A stretch of 64,000 nucleotides of DNA, from assembly GCA_025449115.1 (NCBI GenBank), contig JAHLKC010000067.1:141189-205188 (forward strand). Reading direction: 5' to 3'. The notes beneath the pieces are model-generated. The model ran no database searches and was not told the DNA's origin. It worked only from the letters and a program-made list of their open reading frames with translations. The translations under genes were made by a program, and so were the position numbers. This document shows, in pieces, positions 10,049 through 21,805 of this stretch. Numbering within the stretch: the first letter of the stretch is position 1; each line of letters begins with the position of its first letter. Source of the DNA: Chytridium lagenaria. Taxonomy: Eukaryota > Chytridiomycota > Chytridiomycetes > Chytridiales > Chytridiaceae.

Positions 10049-10740
10049 TCTTGCCGTGCATCAAAAAAAATGAAATCTGCTATTTGAGAAATTGTTTAGT
10101 CTGTACCAACCAGCGAGCTGCTATAAAGGACAAAGATAATGGGCCTTATCTTAGGACATTTTAACCTCATCCAGTCAAGTGACATTATTTGAGTCAACAA
10201 GGCAAAATTCTTCTCTTGAGTGGTCCTATTGTTCTTCTTAATGTGTACTTCACATACCTCTTTAAATCTTGTAAAAAAAGCCTCATGCAGCTCAATTGGG
10301 TCAGCTTTATTATCTGTCCACAGAAAATGGATGTTCTCTTTGTATTGTTTGTGGTTAAATGACAGTACCGCCAGTATCATGAAACAGTTCTTGTGCGGGT
10401 TCCATTTCTTTGTAGCGTTTCCTGAAAAATCATCACTGAATAAAGCACCAGCACATTCATGACGGGACGGCCGCCTGCCTTCACAAATGAATGATGACGT
10501 TAAGTCATTTAACACTCTACGTTGAATGATTCCAGTGGTATCCAGAATTCCCACAATCTCTATTTTTGTAGACCAGTCATTCCGTTAGAAAGTGTGCCTT
10601 CCAACCACGTCACGTGAATGTGGGATATGTCTTGTAAAGTAGAAGGTCGCTCCAGTTGAGAGTCCAAAACCCAAGCACCGTGTAACCTTATTGTACGACA
10701 GTAGCAGATGGCACATTAAGACTTCAGCCCCAACTTGATC
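10049..10740 (-). pseudogene. CACTA-like (Tnp2-related) transposase family fragment, copy 1
   Basis: Minus-strand coding beginning near 10740 (MDVDQVGAEVLMCHLLLSYN) reads, after a frame change, through AGALFSDDFSGNATKKWNPH and then FLWTDNKADPIELHEAF and RFKEVCEVHIKKN. The block SDD-SGN-KKWN-H is the hallmark of a large protein family common in mushroom-forming fungi. Its later parts (DNP, C-x2-C, LPIEILHT-LLG, ATE-E) parallel CACTA/Tnp2 transposases. The copy jumps directly from the HFLWTDNKADPIELHEAFF region to the region before SLVGTD, so the middle with DNP and C-x2-C is deleted. At the G-x-D-F motif there is a stop codon, the similarity continues for some 12 codons (QIADFIFF), and then it ends exactly at the copia LTR border (10048). 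Confidence 0.55.
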
Positions 10741-11103
10741 AACGTCCATTCTCAGTATTCAGCCATAGACACCAGAAATGCAAATATAATCCCCAACAAA
10801 GTATTTTATGCTCATATATAAAACCATAGGGGAACTGAGCTGCTCCAAACTTCTCTACATTTGAATCAGAGCCAAGTGTGTCACCTCTAATCCACCAGCT
10901 TTGCCAATAGAAGTCAACTACTCTGCAAAGTGGACTTTTGAGAGCTCTTGCCAAGTTGTTTGGCAAGGGCTTACAAATTAATATATCTTCCAGTCTGTCT
11001 TTCTTTTGCCTTTGATATAGGTGCTGTCTGTCTTCAACCACGCTCGTTGACCATAAGGTGTTTTTCAGTAAAGACACGGTTAACTCCAAGATCTCGCAAT
11101 GGG

Positions 11104-11178
11104 GAGGGTTACATTTCTGAGGGTTACAATTCTGAGGGTTACAATTCTGAGGGTGACAAAGATGAGGGTTCTTACGCT
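11104..11178. repeat. 15-bp tandem repeat, five imperfect units
   Basis: Units at 11104, 11119, 11134, 11149 and 11164 follow GAGGGTTACAATTCT; units 2 and 3 are identical and the last two diverge. The period is a multiple of three, and one plus-strand frame reads EGYISEGYNSEGYNSEGDKD, so it may be coding, but no gene around it was convincing. Confidence 0.85.
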
Positions 11179-11199
11179 GATGACGACTCAGAACCCAGA

Positions 11200-11600
11200 C
11201 TGGGTACTATCTGTTCAAGGGCCAAGAAGAAATGCTTGATTTTGCTATGTGAAAGTATCTGACCCATTTTTACGTCGTCAAAGAAAGTCGTGCTGTCACT
11301 TGGATAAGTTCCAAACAACCCCTGTGGTCGTTGGTGTTTGTATTGGGCGTGAAAGCGGTGCTGACTTGCCCATGAAAGCCACTGTTGTTGATGGAGCAAC
11401 TTTTGTCATCACAATTACTTTCTTTGCTTGTAAGCCATTGTAAAGTCCGAATTCCACATCCGAATCCATATTTGAATCCAACAAGTTCTCCACTTAGTTT
11501 TCTGGCAATTGTTGATATGAGTCACCCTCCTCACAACATTTGGATTCATTCCCAGACAAACCCTTCCCATGAAACTTCCTCCAGCTCCTGTCTCAGCCAG
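11200..11600. other. Region without a supported gene
   Basis: Between the tandem repeat and the Harbinger end there are overlapping short ORFs on both strands (for example a minus-strand ORF 11296-11493). None shows a recognisable motif or convincing splice structure. Confidence 0.4.
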
Positions 11601-11993
11601 ATTATTGTTTCCATTCCCTTAAGGTTGCGTTTGGATCCCGAGGCGAATTTTTCAGGGGTGTAAAATACCCCCTGTAAGTTGGCCCAACTTACAGTCGATG
11701 TAAATTTCCTGTTTTTCAAGCTTTGGAAATCCAGTCAATTTACACGGCGTGAAAAAAAAAGTTTTGGATTGGTGTGTAAGAGCCCGTCTTTTACAGGCCC
11801 TGGAAATTGCCGGGAAAAATGGTTGTGTAGAATCGAACATTCTACAGGAACTGGAAAACTCTATAAAATCGATACAATTTACTTTGGTGGCGTTTGGTTA
11901 CCCGATCTGGAAAATCAAATAGGAAACATGATAAATCAATAAAAAGGGTTAAAGAAAACACGCGTATCTTGCCTATTTTCGCCCTCATCTTTA

Positions 11994-12722
11994 ATGCCCA
12001 AAAAGAAAATACATGCCATGGAGACCATTGATCATGAGCCCCCTTCTGCCACCCATGTCACCACAGTTGCCACCGTTGCTGCCGAACAGAATGACAGAGC
12101 CGAGTGGGATCACGAAAAGGAGAAGTTTCTGCTTAATCGGATGCTTGTGAACAAAAGCCAATGTCAGGCTGAGAATGGGTGGAAATCCAAGATCTGGACG
12201 TTGTTAGCCGCTGACTTTTCCCGCAAATTCAACGTGAATTGGAAAGTAGAAGCTTTCAGGTCTAAATCCAATGATGTTGCTCATATATTTAACCATTTGA
12301 ACGCAACTGATTTTCTTTATACAGATGAAGGCCTTGCACGCCCAATGGCATAGACTGGTGAACTTAAGTGGTACTGGAATAGATCCTGTGACTGGAGCTA
12401 TTGCGATGGACCCAGATGCATGGGAAAAGTATCTTAACAGTGTTCCAAAGGTGTGTTTCTCTCTGGTTTATTATTATTCAATTTATTATTAATAATATTA
12501 ACAACGATCTATCTTGATCTATATTTTTAATAGGCGCTGAAGGGAAAGGTTAAGCAATTTCGTTCTGCAGTCATTCCCACCTGGATGTCTTGGACGAGCT
12601 TTTCTGGGTCAGAGCGCGACGGATTCACTTGCCAAGCCAGCGTCTGAAATACAGAAAAGGTTGACGGTAGCAAGAGCGACGATGATAACAAATCTGAAGA
12701 TCTTGGAGACGGAGGTCTTACC
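11994..12722 (+). pseudogene. Harbinger Myb/SANT-like DNA-binding protein, 5' part
   Basis: The companion protein that helps Harbinger transposase bind its ends. ATG at 11994 (MPKKKIHAMETIDHE). The Myb/SANT-like domain is clear: AEWDHEKEKFLLNRMLVNKSQ, then NGWKSKIWTLLAADFSRKFN. Exon 1 is 11994-12275, an intron is 12276-12324 (GTTGCT...ATACAG), exon 2 is 12325-12450 (MKALHAQWHRLVNLSGTG, DPDAWEKYLNSVPK), an intron is 12451-12533 (GTGTGT...AATAG), and exon 3 continues with LDVLDELF after a frame change. The reading is cut at 12722 by the copia insertion and resumes at 19569. Confidence 0.85.
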
Positions 12723-13000
12723 TGTAGTAGTAACTTCATGTCCGCAGGGTCCGTCCCCATGTCGGCATCGGCGTAACCCACCAAATCCAGTTTCTCTCGA
12801 CGTGAGTATTGATCCGCAGCTGCTTCGTCTGCTGAAGATATCCACACGTTCGGTAAAGCGCATCCCAATGCGCTGGGTAAGGGTTCTCTTGAAACCTAGC
12901 GCTCATTCCGAGCGCGAATGCATATCAGGTCGTGTCCCAATCATCGCATGCATCAAGGATCCAGTGTACTGTCGGTATCCTTGATTCTTCTCGTTCGTTT
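12723..13000 (-). pseudogene. Copia copy 2: RT end and RNase H start, truncated
   Basis: Minus-strand reading gives ENPYPAHWDALYRT, then after frame changes VGYADADMGTDPADMK, the start of RNase H with its first catalytic Asp. Similarity stops near 12740, a few bases before the TGTAG remnant of the lost LTR. The rest of RNase H is gone. Confidence 0.8.
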
Positions 13001-13137
13001 TCATTATCTCCCCTTCCATGTCTTCAGGAGTTTCTTCACAGCGTCCATTGGGGTATAGTGTAAAAGAGTTTTCGGTAATTCCAGCTTTTGACCCATCGTT
13101 TTGATGTATCTCTGCTGGAACACCACAATCTTCCCTT

Positions 13138-16100
13138 TTACACGATCATAGCGACATTGCCACCCCAGGACGTATCGAAAACTTGGAGCTCTTGTACCTC
13201 GGTAAGTCTCATGAATCGTTTTTCTGATCGATCTAATTCCTCCTTGCTCGTCGATGCTTCTATGATATCATCAACGTACACTCCCTTCAAGGTGAGATCC
13301 TTGCCGTTTCGCTTGTAATAAAGACACGGATCCGCCGCTGAGCGAGTAAACTTCTCCTCGTCGACTTGGAACGTGTTTAAGTCGGTGTTGAAACACATTG
13401 GTGCTTGAACGAGTCCGTAGAGACTCTTCATGCACAGGCACACCCAGTCTTCTTTCCCTCCACGACGAATCCTTCGGGCTGTTCGATATAGATCTCATGA
13501 TCTTCAAGCTTGCCATTCAAGAACGCGGTCTTCACATCGTATTGTCGAATCTCCATGTTTTCTTGACAAGCGACCGCAAGCATCACTCTCAACGTCGCTT
13601 GCTTGATTACGGGTGCGAATTTCTCGTCATAGTCGATTCCTTGTTTCTGCGAGTAGCCTTTAGCAACAAATCTCGCTTTCGTTTATCGAGATTTCCCAAC
13701 TCATCTCGCTTTGTTTTGTACACCCATCCTGATTTAATAATCTTTCTCCCTTTAGGTCGGGGAACCAACCTCCACGTTCCCATCTCTACTAAACTTTTCA
13801 TTTCCTCCTCCATTGCTTTCCTCCACTCGTCCTTCTCCTTCCTACCCATCGCTTCCTGGTAGGTTTTTGGTTCGTCGTCATCTTCTAACGATGCCGTGTT
13901 TGCTGAAGGTCTAACCGTCCAAAACTCTCCAGGCTTCTTCTTGTTCCGTGATGACCTTCGAAGGGATGTTTCATATGGCTCATCCAGGTCTTCACGGAAG
14001 TTTGGAACTCTTCTTCCACCGGATCGACGAACCGTAGGTGAGTGAGGTTCCTCTCTTTCTTCAACTTCATCGTCGTCGCGATCGGGTGTATGATAACTAA
14101 CATTATCATCTTCGTCATCAGACTCTTCGTCATTAATCGCCGTGTCAACTTCACTACCACCAGAGCTTGACGAGTCTGTAGAGTAATCCGGTAAGTCTAG
14201 GTCGTTTTTCCATTCTTGAACCTCCCCTTCAAACTTTGATTCTCCCTTCTCTGCTTCCGCCGCCATTACTCCCTCGTTAAAAATCACTGACTTGCTTCTA
14301 ACCAACTTATTCGTTTGTAGATCCCAAAGGCGATAGCCCAGCGGCTCATACCCAACGAGAGCACACCGTCGTGCGTTAAAGTCTCCCTTCTTTCGTTGCT
14401 GCTTGGGTATCAAGACAAGTGCCAGACAACCCCAACCACGAAGTCTCGACAAGTCAGGTTTCACTCCAGCGAATCTCTCAAGCGGCGTTGCATCTTGTCG
14501 TTCGTTCGGGTTGGTGATCGGTTAATGAGGTAAGCTGCAGCCATCACGGCTTCACCCCAAAAACGCGTTTCGAGTTTTGAAGAACTTAACATGCTTTTAG
14601 ACCTCTCGTTCAACGTCCTGTTCATCCGTTCGGCAACACCGTTCTGTTGCGGTGTGTACGGCATGGTGAAGGTAAGTCTCATTCCATGCTCTAAACACCA
14701 ATCCTTCATTGGTTTGTTGTTGAATTCACCGCCGTTGTCTGCCACGATTTCAATGAGTTTTCTTTTGATTTTCTTCTCGGCTTCTTCTTTAAAACTTTTG
14801 ATGAACTTGAATGACTCATTCTTCTTCTTGCACAGGTAAACGGTAACGTAGTTTGTCGCGCTGTCTACGATGGTGAGGAAGTAACGTGCGCCGCCATTTG
14901 ACGCGGTCTTCATAGGTCCAACGATGTCGACGTGGATTTTCTCGAGAGGCTCCTTGGCTTTCAACTCGTCGGGTTTGTCAGGAAATGATGTCCTTGTCAT
15001 TTTCCCATCAACACAACCCTCACACAGGTAAGTGTCATCTTCATTCGTCATCTTGACCCCTTTGCTACCTTCATTAACTTCTTCACTCCCTTCTTTCCTA
15101 GATGACCCAGCCGCAAGTGCCACTGGTGCGGTGTCAGAGCCTTCTCGACCTTTACTGAGGAAGTGCTTGGCTTGAATTCGATGACTTGATCAAGGTAAAT
15201 GAGATTCTCTTTGCTGCTGTAGGTAAACGTTGCAAGTGCTTGTGCTGACGGTTCTTTCTTTGGTTTAAGGTCGTATCCGTCGTCCTTCGGGAATATGTCA
15301 AGATCCTTCTTTCTCGCCATCCCAAGCGAGATCAGGTTCCGTCCGATGTTTGGTACGTATAAGACGTTCTTGAGTATTAACGTTCCTGTTCTTTCGCCGT
15401 TTCTAATCTTCACTTCACAGTCACCAACTCCACGGGATTCAAGATTGCTGTTGTTGTCGGCAGTGCTGATGTTGCACTGGATGGAGCGATAGTTCGACAG
15501 GACGTTGCGCTGGAACGTCATGTGGTGAGTTGCTCCAGAGTCTAACATCCATCTGGTGTCTCTAGTCTGCGGACCGCCTTCCGAGCTCATGTTGACGGTA
15601 GGTACTGCTGCAACGAAGACTACAGGATTTCCTCCGTTGTTGTTGTTCTGATTGTTGTTTTGGTTTGCCAGGTTTGCATTGGGTCCTCGATTCCAACCAC
15701 CTCGGCCTCGACCTCCTCTTCCACGTCCTCCTCGACCACGGAAACCACCTCGGCCTCTTCCTCGGTAAAAGCCTCTTCCTGCAGCCGCAGGTTGAGCTTG
15801 AGGTTCGTTGTCTCTTTCATTTCTGTTGTCGTTATTTCTTCTCGCGCTCCAACAGTCTCTTGCTAAGTGGCCTTTCTTTCCGCAATTGTAGCATTCTCGG
15901 TCCTCGCCGCCGCGGTGTCTTTGTTGTTGATTATTGTAGCGTCCCGCAGCGTGAGCCTGAGCGCCTTCATTCTCTTCATTTTCTTTCTTTCTCTCTTTCA
16001 ATTTCGTTTCATGATCTAACAGCTTTCCAACGACATAGGCATAGTCAGCCTCGGCTTTGGGTTCGTTCTCGAGGAGATTTACTATGATGTCGTATGCTTC

Positions 16101-16586
16101 CGGGAGGGTCGTCAAGAGGATGGAGATGTGTTGCGGGGTTGCCGTGTCTTCCCCCGCTGCCTTCAGTTGCTGAATGGTTGACGAGACCTCCGCAATGTAA
16201 GTCTTTAAGTCGTCTTCTTCTTTCATCTTCAAGTTCGTGAGTTTGCGTCTAATCGCGTTTCTGTTCGTCTGAGCCTTTCTTTCATAGGTCTCGATTATTT
16301 TATCCCACGTCGCCTTTGCCGTGGATTCATCCTGTATCAACGGTAGGATGATGTCGTGAACTCTTGATTCAATTCTTGCTTTTGCTTTCATGTCCAGGTC
16401 TTCTTCTTCTAACCTAGTCTTCTTTTCGGCGTTTGTAGGCGTGTCAACGACTGCATAGGGCGTCCAGCCCTTCTCAACGATCTTCCAAAGGCCTTTGCCT
16501 TTCAAGTACCCGATCATGCGGTACTTCCAGATGTGGAACTGTGTCCCATCAAACATCACCGGTTTGTCGTCGTTCTCTTTCGTCAT
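13138..16586 (-). pseudogene. Copia gag-pol polyprotein, copy 2 (family 2)
   Basis: ATG at 16586 (MTKENDDKPVMFDGTQFHIW). Gag (UBN2-like) is followed by a zinc knuckle CYNCGKKGHLARDC near 15880, an Arg/Gly-rich RGRGG stretch, protease WMLDSGATHHMTF near 15540, an integrase zinc-binding part HQWHLRLGHLG...CEGCVDGKM, the integrase core HVDIVGPM...VADNGGEF and YTPQQNGVAERMNR, a linker, and RT with KSLYGLVQAP and the catalytic YVDDI near 13280. ORFs 16586-15048, 15123-14461, 14464-13607 and 13520-13138 are separated by single-base frame changes, so it is close to full length but not translatable as read. Expected product would be virus-like particle protein, protease, integrase and RT. Confidence 0.93.
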
Positions 16587-16703
16587 CTTCTCGTGTTGAC
16601 AGCTTGCTTTCTTTCTTGGGATGAATGCTCTTTTCTCTTTTACTCTTCGGCCCTCAAATGGATCGATTCACTCCTCCTTCCAACCAGGTGAAGTGCTACC
16701 ACT

Positions 16704-17106
16704 TGTAGGGTTTACGGGGCTCAATTGTAATTAAATTTTAAATATTAATAAAGAGAATTAAACCATAAAGAATCGTGATGGAGTCTCCAGCGGTGACAGG
16801 GAGGTAATAACTACGAAACTTCCATATATTAATGTTAACTACTTTTCGCAATACATGTAGAGGGTGGGGATTTACATCAGAACTCATGACCCGTAAATCC
16901 CTCCAATTACGTATCATAAATAAAACATAAAGTAATAAGGTTAAAGGGATTAACGCTTCCTCAAATGGAATGAGGAGCTCAATAAACTGATCAACTCAAA
17001 ACTTAAAATAACGCGTAAACAAATAGGTTCGGGAAATAAATAACTTAGACTAAATAACGAATGTGGGTGAGTGAAACAAAAATAGAAAGATGAATAAAAC
17101 CCAACA
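16704..17106 (-). mobile_element. Copia family-2 LTR-B (403 bp), inner LTR
   Basis: Minus strand TGTTGGGTTTTATTC to GTAAACCCTACA, followed after two bases by the primer-binding site (16690-16701). It is nearly identical to LTR-A at 19167-19563. It abuts integrase codons of copy 1 (YTPQQ then LTR) at 17107, so copy 2's 5' LTR is fused to the interrupted copy 1. Confidence 0.93.
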
Positions 17107-19023
17107 CTGTTGCGGTGTGTACGGCATGGTGAAGGTAAGTCTCATTCCATGCTCTAAACACCAATCCTTCATTGGTTTGTTGTTGAATTCACCGCCGTTG
17201 TCTGCCACGATTTCAATGAGTTTTCTTTTGATTTTCTTCTCGGCTTCTTCTTTAAAACTTTTGATGAACTTGAATGACTCATTCTTCTTCTTGCACAGGT
17301 AAACGGTAACGTAGTTTGTCGCGCTGTCTACGATGGTGAGGAAGTAACGTGCGCCGCCATTTGACGCGGTCTTCATAGGTCCAACGATGTCGACGTGGAT
17401 TTTCTCGAGAGGCTCCTTGGCTTTCAACTCGTCGGGTTTGTCAGGAAATGATGTCCTTGTCATTTTCCCATCAACACAACCCTCACACAGGTAAGTGTCA
17501 TCTTCATTCGTCATCTTGACCCCCTTTGCTACCTTCATTAACTTCTTCACTCCCTTCTTTCCTAGATGACCCAGCCGCAAGTGCCACTGGTGCGGTGTCA
17601 GAGCCTTCTCGACCTTTACTGAGGAAGTGCTTGGCTTGAATTCGATGACTTGATCAAGGTAAATGAGATTCTCTTTGCTGCTGTAGGTAAACGTTGCAAG
17701 TGCTTGTGCTGACGGTTCTTTCTTTGGTTTAAGGTCGTATCCGTCGTCCTTCGGGAATATGTCAAGATCCTTCTTTCTCGCCATCCCAAGCGCAGATCAG
17801 GTTCCGTCCGATGTTTGGTACGTATAAACGTTCTTGAGTATTAACGTTCCTGTTCTTTCGCCGTTTCTAATCTTCACTTCACAGTCACCGACTCCACGGG
17901 ATTCAAGGTTGCTGTTGTTGTCGGCAGTGCTGATGTTGCACTGAATGGAGCGGTAGTTCGACAGGATGTTGCGCTGGAACGTCATGTGGTGAGTTGCTCC
18001 AGAGTCTAACATCCATCTGGTGTCTCTAGTCTGGGGACCGCCTTCCGAGCTCATGTTGCACGGTAGGTACTGCTGCAACGAATACTACAGGATTTCCTCC
18101 GTTGTTGTTGTTCTGATTGTTGTTTTGGTTTGCCAGGTTTGCATTGGGTCCTCGATTCCAACCACCTCCGCCTCGACACTCCTCTTCCGCGTCCTCCTCG
18201 ACCACGGAAACCACCTCGGCCTCTTCCACGGAAAAAGCCTCTTCCTGCAGCCGCAGGTTGAGCTTGAGGTTCGTTGTCTCTTTCATTTCTGTTGTCGTTA
18301 TTTCTTCTCGCGCTCCAACAGTCTCTTGCTAAGTGTCCTTCTTTCCGCAATTGTAGCATTCTCGGGTCCTCGCCGCCGCGGTGTCTTTGTTGTTGATTAT
18401 TGTAGCGTCCCGCAGCGTGAGCCTGAGCGCCTTCATTCTCTTCATTTTCTTTCTTTCTCTCTTTCAGTTTCGTTTCATGATCTAACAGCTTTCCAACGAC
18501 ATAGGCATAGTCAGCCTCGGCTTTGGGTTCGTTCTCGAGGAGATTGACTATGATGTCGTATGCTTCCGGGAGGGTCGTCAAGAGGATGGAGATGTGTTGC
18601 GGGGTTGCCGTGTCTTCCCCCGCTGCCTTCAGTTGCTGAATGGTTGACGAGACCTCCGCGATGTAAGTCTTTAAGTCGTCTTCTTCTTTCATCTTCAAGT
18701 TCGTGAGTTTGCGTCTAATCGCGTTTCTGTTCGTCTGAGCCTTTCTTTCATAGGTCTCGATTATTTTATCCCAGTCGCCTTTGCCGTGGATTCATCCTGT
18801 ATCAACGGTAGGATGATGTCGTGAACTCTTGATTCATTCTTGCTTTTGCTTTCATGTCCAGGTCTTCTTCTTCTAACCTAGTCTTCTTTTCGGCATTTGT
18901 AGGCGTGTCAACGACTGCATAGGGCGTCCAGCCCTTCTCGACGATCTTCCAAAGGCCTTTGCCTTTCAAGTACCCGATCATGCGGTACTTCCAGATGTGG
19001 AACTGTGTCCCATCAAACATCAC
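17107..19023 (-). pseudogene. Copia gag-protease-integrase fragment, copy 1
   Basis: A second copy of the same polyprotein, almost identical to copy 2 over gag (MFDGTQFHIWKYRMIGY), zinc knuckle, protease (WMLDSGATHHMTF) and integrase core, ending at YTPQQ where LTR-B begins. It carries more frame breaks than copy 2 (near 18800, 18350, 18180, 18060 and 17800), so it is either older or lower in sequence quality. No RT follows. Confidence 0.92.
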
Positions 19024-19166
19024 CGGTTTGTCGTCGTTTCTTTCGTCATCTTCTCGTGTTGACAGCTTGCTTTCTTTCTTGGGATGAATGCTCTTTTCTC
19101 TTTTACTCTTCGGCCCTCAAATGGATCGATTCACTCCTCCTTCCAACCAGGTGAAGTGCTACCACT

Positions 19167-19563
19167 TGTAGGGGTTACGGGGCTCAATTGTAATTAAATT
19201 ATAATTATTAATAAAGAGAATTAAACTATAAAGAATAGTGATGGAGTCTCCAGCGGTGACAGGGAGGTAATTACTACGAAACTTCCATATATTAATGTTA
19301 ACTACTTTTCGCAATACATGTAGAGGGTGGGGATTTACACCAGAACTCATGACCCGTAAATCCCTCCAAACGTATCATAAATAAACATAAAGTAATAAGG
19401 TTAAGGGATTAACGCTTCCTCAAATGGAATGAGGAGCTCAATAAACTGATCAACTCAAAACTTAAAATAACGCGTAAACAAATAGGTTCGGGGGAAAAAT
19501 AACTTAGACAAAATAACGAATGTGGGTGAGTGAAACAAAATAGAAAGATGAATAAACCCAACA
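19167..19563 (-). mobile_element. Copia family-2 LTR-A (397 bp), outer 5' LTR
   Basis: Minus strand TGTTGGGTTTATTC to GTAACCCCTACA. Its outer edge touches the TTACC duplication at 19564-19568, and the inner edge is followed after two bases by the primer-binding site at 19153-19164. It is near-identical to LTR-B. Confidence 0.93.
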
Positions 19564-19568
19564 TTACC

Positions 19569-20068
19569 GATACTGAATGGGGAACACTCAGATGGGTCGG
19601 TCACTAAGCGCAGGTTGCGCGGCGCAAGAGGAAAGCGCGATTATCAGTGGAGATTTCTGACAATGTGATTGGTACGGGCAGCAGTGCGGTGACGACATCA
19701 ATCCCCGCCGTGAAGAAAGAGATTCCCATGTCTCCGGTCTAGGAAAAGAAAATGCTCCCGTCACCTCTCGCTCCCACAAAAAACCCAAACGGAAGGAGCC
19801 ATTAAGTGAAATTGTGCAAAGCTTTTCCTCCACTGTTAACTCCTTCACCAACGCCTTCATGAAGAAGACTTCAGCAAAAATGGACACTAATGCGGATGCG
19901 CAGCTTCGATACTTGAAGTCTGAGATTACTGGCGACAAAATTCGTATCGCCAAAGTTATTGGTTTACTCAATGATCCTAACAAAGCAGCCACTTATATTC
20001 GCCTTGATGATCATTTGTTGCAGGAACTTTGGATAGATGCGCAGCTTTCTGTTAGTAGTCATAACTAA
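19569..20068 (+). pseudogene. Harbinger Myb/SANT-like protein, 3' part
   Basis: Continuation of the gene cut at 12722. After a poorly preserved acidic/basic linker it reads SRSHKKPKRKEPLSEI, an alpha-helical stretch (SSTVNSFTNAFMKK), and the usual C-terminal helices with IRIAKVIGLLNDPNKA, ending at TAA 20066-20068. The linker has frame changes near 19620-19740. It ends 52 bp from the stop of the oppositely oriented transposase. Confidence 0.75.
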
Positions 20069-20120
20069 GAACATCATTTTAATAAAGATCCAATTATTTT
20101 TTAATCATATAAAGAAAACA

Positions 20121-21635
20121 TCAGTAGACCTCTTCTTGATTTCCCATTTCATAAGCCCATAATTCGCGCGCAATTTGGTCTCGCAGTTGCGTCATGTTAA
20201 ATCCCTGAGCTTGGGGCAAATCCAGGTCGTCATCGTCATCATTAACAACACCAACCTGGGCCCACTCGTTAAATTGCAGCTCCAGTTCCATTCGACTTAA
20301 GTGATCGTTAAAAGTGTCGGATCCATGCAGCCTAATGAAGTTGTGAACAACAGCGAGAGAGTAGACAAGGTCTCATTGCGTCTCCAGATCATAATTCTCA
20401 TATTGCTCAAGATCGGAAATCGCTTCTTCCAGACCCCAAAAGTGCACTCCACGTGCATCCTCAACTGGGAGTGTCGATAGTTGAATAGCTCTTTTCTGTT
20501 CTTTGCGTTCAATCTTTGGAGAAGAGGATGAGGTGAAGGAAGTGGGAATAAACTTATCAGAAAAAGAAAATGGAAACATATAAATTAAAATACCGTCTTC
20601 CTGCTGGTCCATCCTTCCACTCACGTAAATGATACCGCACAGAACGATATGGAGGCAAACAATGGAGGATGACAAATATCCAGCATCTCCAAGGAAGTAC
20701 TTGCCTGGTGGCGCCGTGAAACTACTCTGGCACGCACTTGCCAACACCTGAAACAGAAAGGTCAAAATAAACATGCAAAAGTGATGAAAAACGTATTACC
20801 ATGGAGTCATGCGCACTACCCTCCCAACCAGCCAAGCAGTATTGGAACTTCAAATCAATATCCACCACTCCAAGAACATTCTGTGAATGAGCTCTTTTCC
20901 GGTTTTGATATTGGGATGACATAGAGGCAGGAACCTTTGCGTCAATGTGTGTTCCGTCCAAAGATCCAACACAATCAGGAAAAAATGGAAAGAATTGGGT
21001 ATCCTCAAGAATTGCTTGCGGTGTGGGGGTGTTATCATCAACTAGCGTAACGTATTTCGGGTAAAGCGTCACGAGGGCTCGAATTACTTGATGAAAAACG
21101 CGAGAGATCGTCTCGCCGCTGTGGACAAAACGATATGCTGAACCCCGATTGCTCTGTTTTGACCGACAATATGGAGGAAGATTGCCAGCTTCTCGTCAGG
21201 GAAAACAGCTTTTCCTTTGCCAAGTCTTCCCGTTGCAGCAATCTCTGAAGACAGCAGCCTTGGTTATGTTAGGAGGGCGAGAGGTTTGGATGAAATGGGA
21301 AGTACTCACTTAAACATACCCGTGTCCATCCTAAACGCATCATGGCACCAAGCATCATGTCCTTCAAGAACCTCCTGAACATGCTCTTTTCCACTTAATG
21401 CTGATGTGTGCTGGGGTTTCTTTTCAAAGTGGAAGCGAGCCTTATGGACGAGAAGGTTGGCAACGGAGATGACTTCAGCGTATGCAAGAACCTCCATCAT
21501 GTCTTCCAGGTCCCTGTCTGAATCATCACTATTGCTGATTGATGTATCATCTTCGACATTGGACTGGTCGCTGGACTCGCTTTCGGATGGGTCCTGCCCA
21601 TCTGTCATCGCAACATCTTCAAAGATGGCTTCCAT
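20121..21635 (-). CDS. PIF/Harbinger DDE transposase (DDE_Tnp_4 type)
   Basis: ATG at 21635 (MEAIFEDVAMTDGQ), stop TGA at 20121-20123. Recognisable parts are HDAWCHDAFRMDTGMF; EKLAIFLHIVGQN; HSGETISRVFHQVIRALVTLYP; the first catalytic Asp in CVGSLDGTHID; the second in GWEGSAHDSMV; GDAGYLSSS and PPYRSVRYHLREW; and the catalytic Glu in HVECTFGVWKKRFPIL. Introns lie near 21304-21240, 20800-20752 (GTAATACG...TTTCAG) and 20595-20520. The C-terminus is acidic (NDDDDDLDLPQ). Length and motif order fit an autonomous Harbinger transposase. Frame changes near 21130, 20650 and 20380 leave it unreadable as given, possibly from sequence indels. It acts in the nucleus, cutting at TWA targets. Confidence 0.88.
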
Positions 21636-21805
21636 GTTATCGACTTTGACTTTTTGTTTATTGTTATGAAAAAAACAGGGGTGTGGTTGGAGTCGTCATC
21701 TGTGTGTGACCAAGTTCTTCAAGTTCTTCTCCATTTTTTTACCTCCAGAGGTGAAAGAATTTCTACACAATATTCCAGGCTTTTTCACACATTTACAGGC
21801 GGCAT

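Larger units (their letters stand above)
12723..19563 (-). mobile_element. Composite Ty1/copia insertion (two tandem copies), TSD TTACC
   Basis: The 6.84-kb block is bounded by TTACC at 12718-12722 and 19564-19568. Reading the minus strand: LTR-A (19563-19167), a partial gag-protease-integrase copy, LTR-B (17106-16704), then a second gag-pol down to RNase H. The 3' LTR is missing, but the last bases next to the TSD are TGTAG on the plus strand, exactly the terminal bases of the other LTRs. One original insertion therefore has both TSDs, and later nesting/recombination and a deletion gave the present form. Confidence 0.88.
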
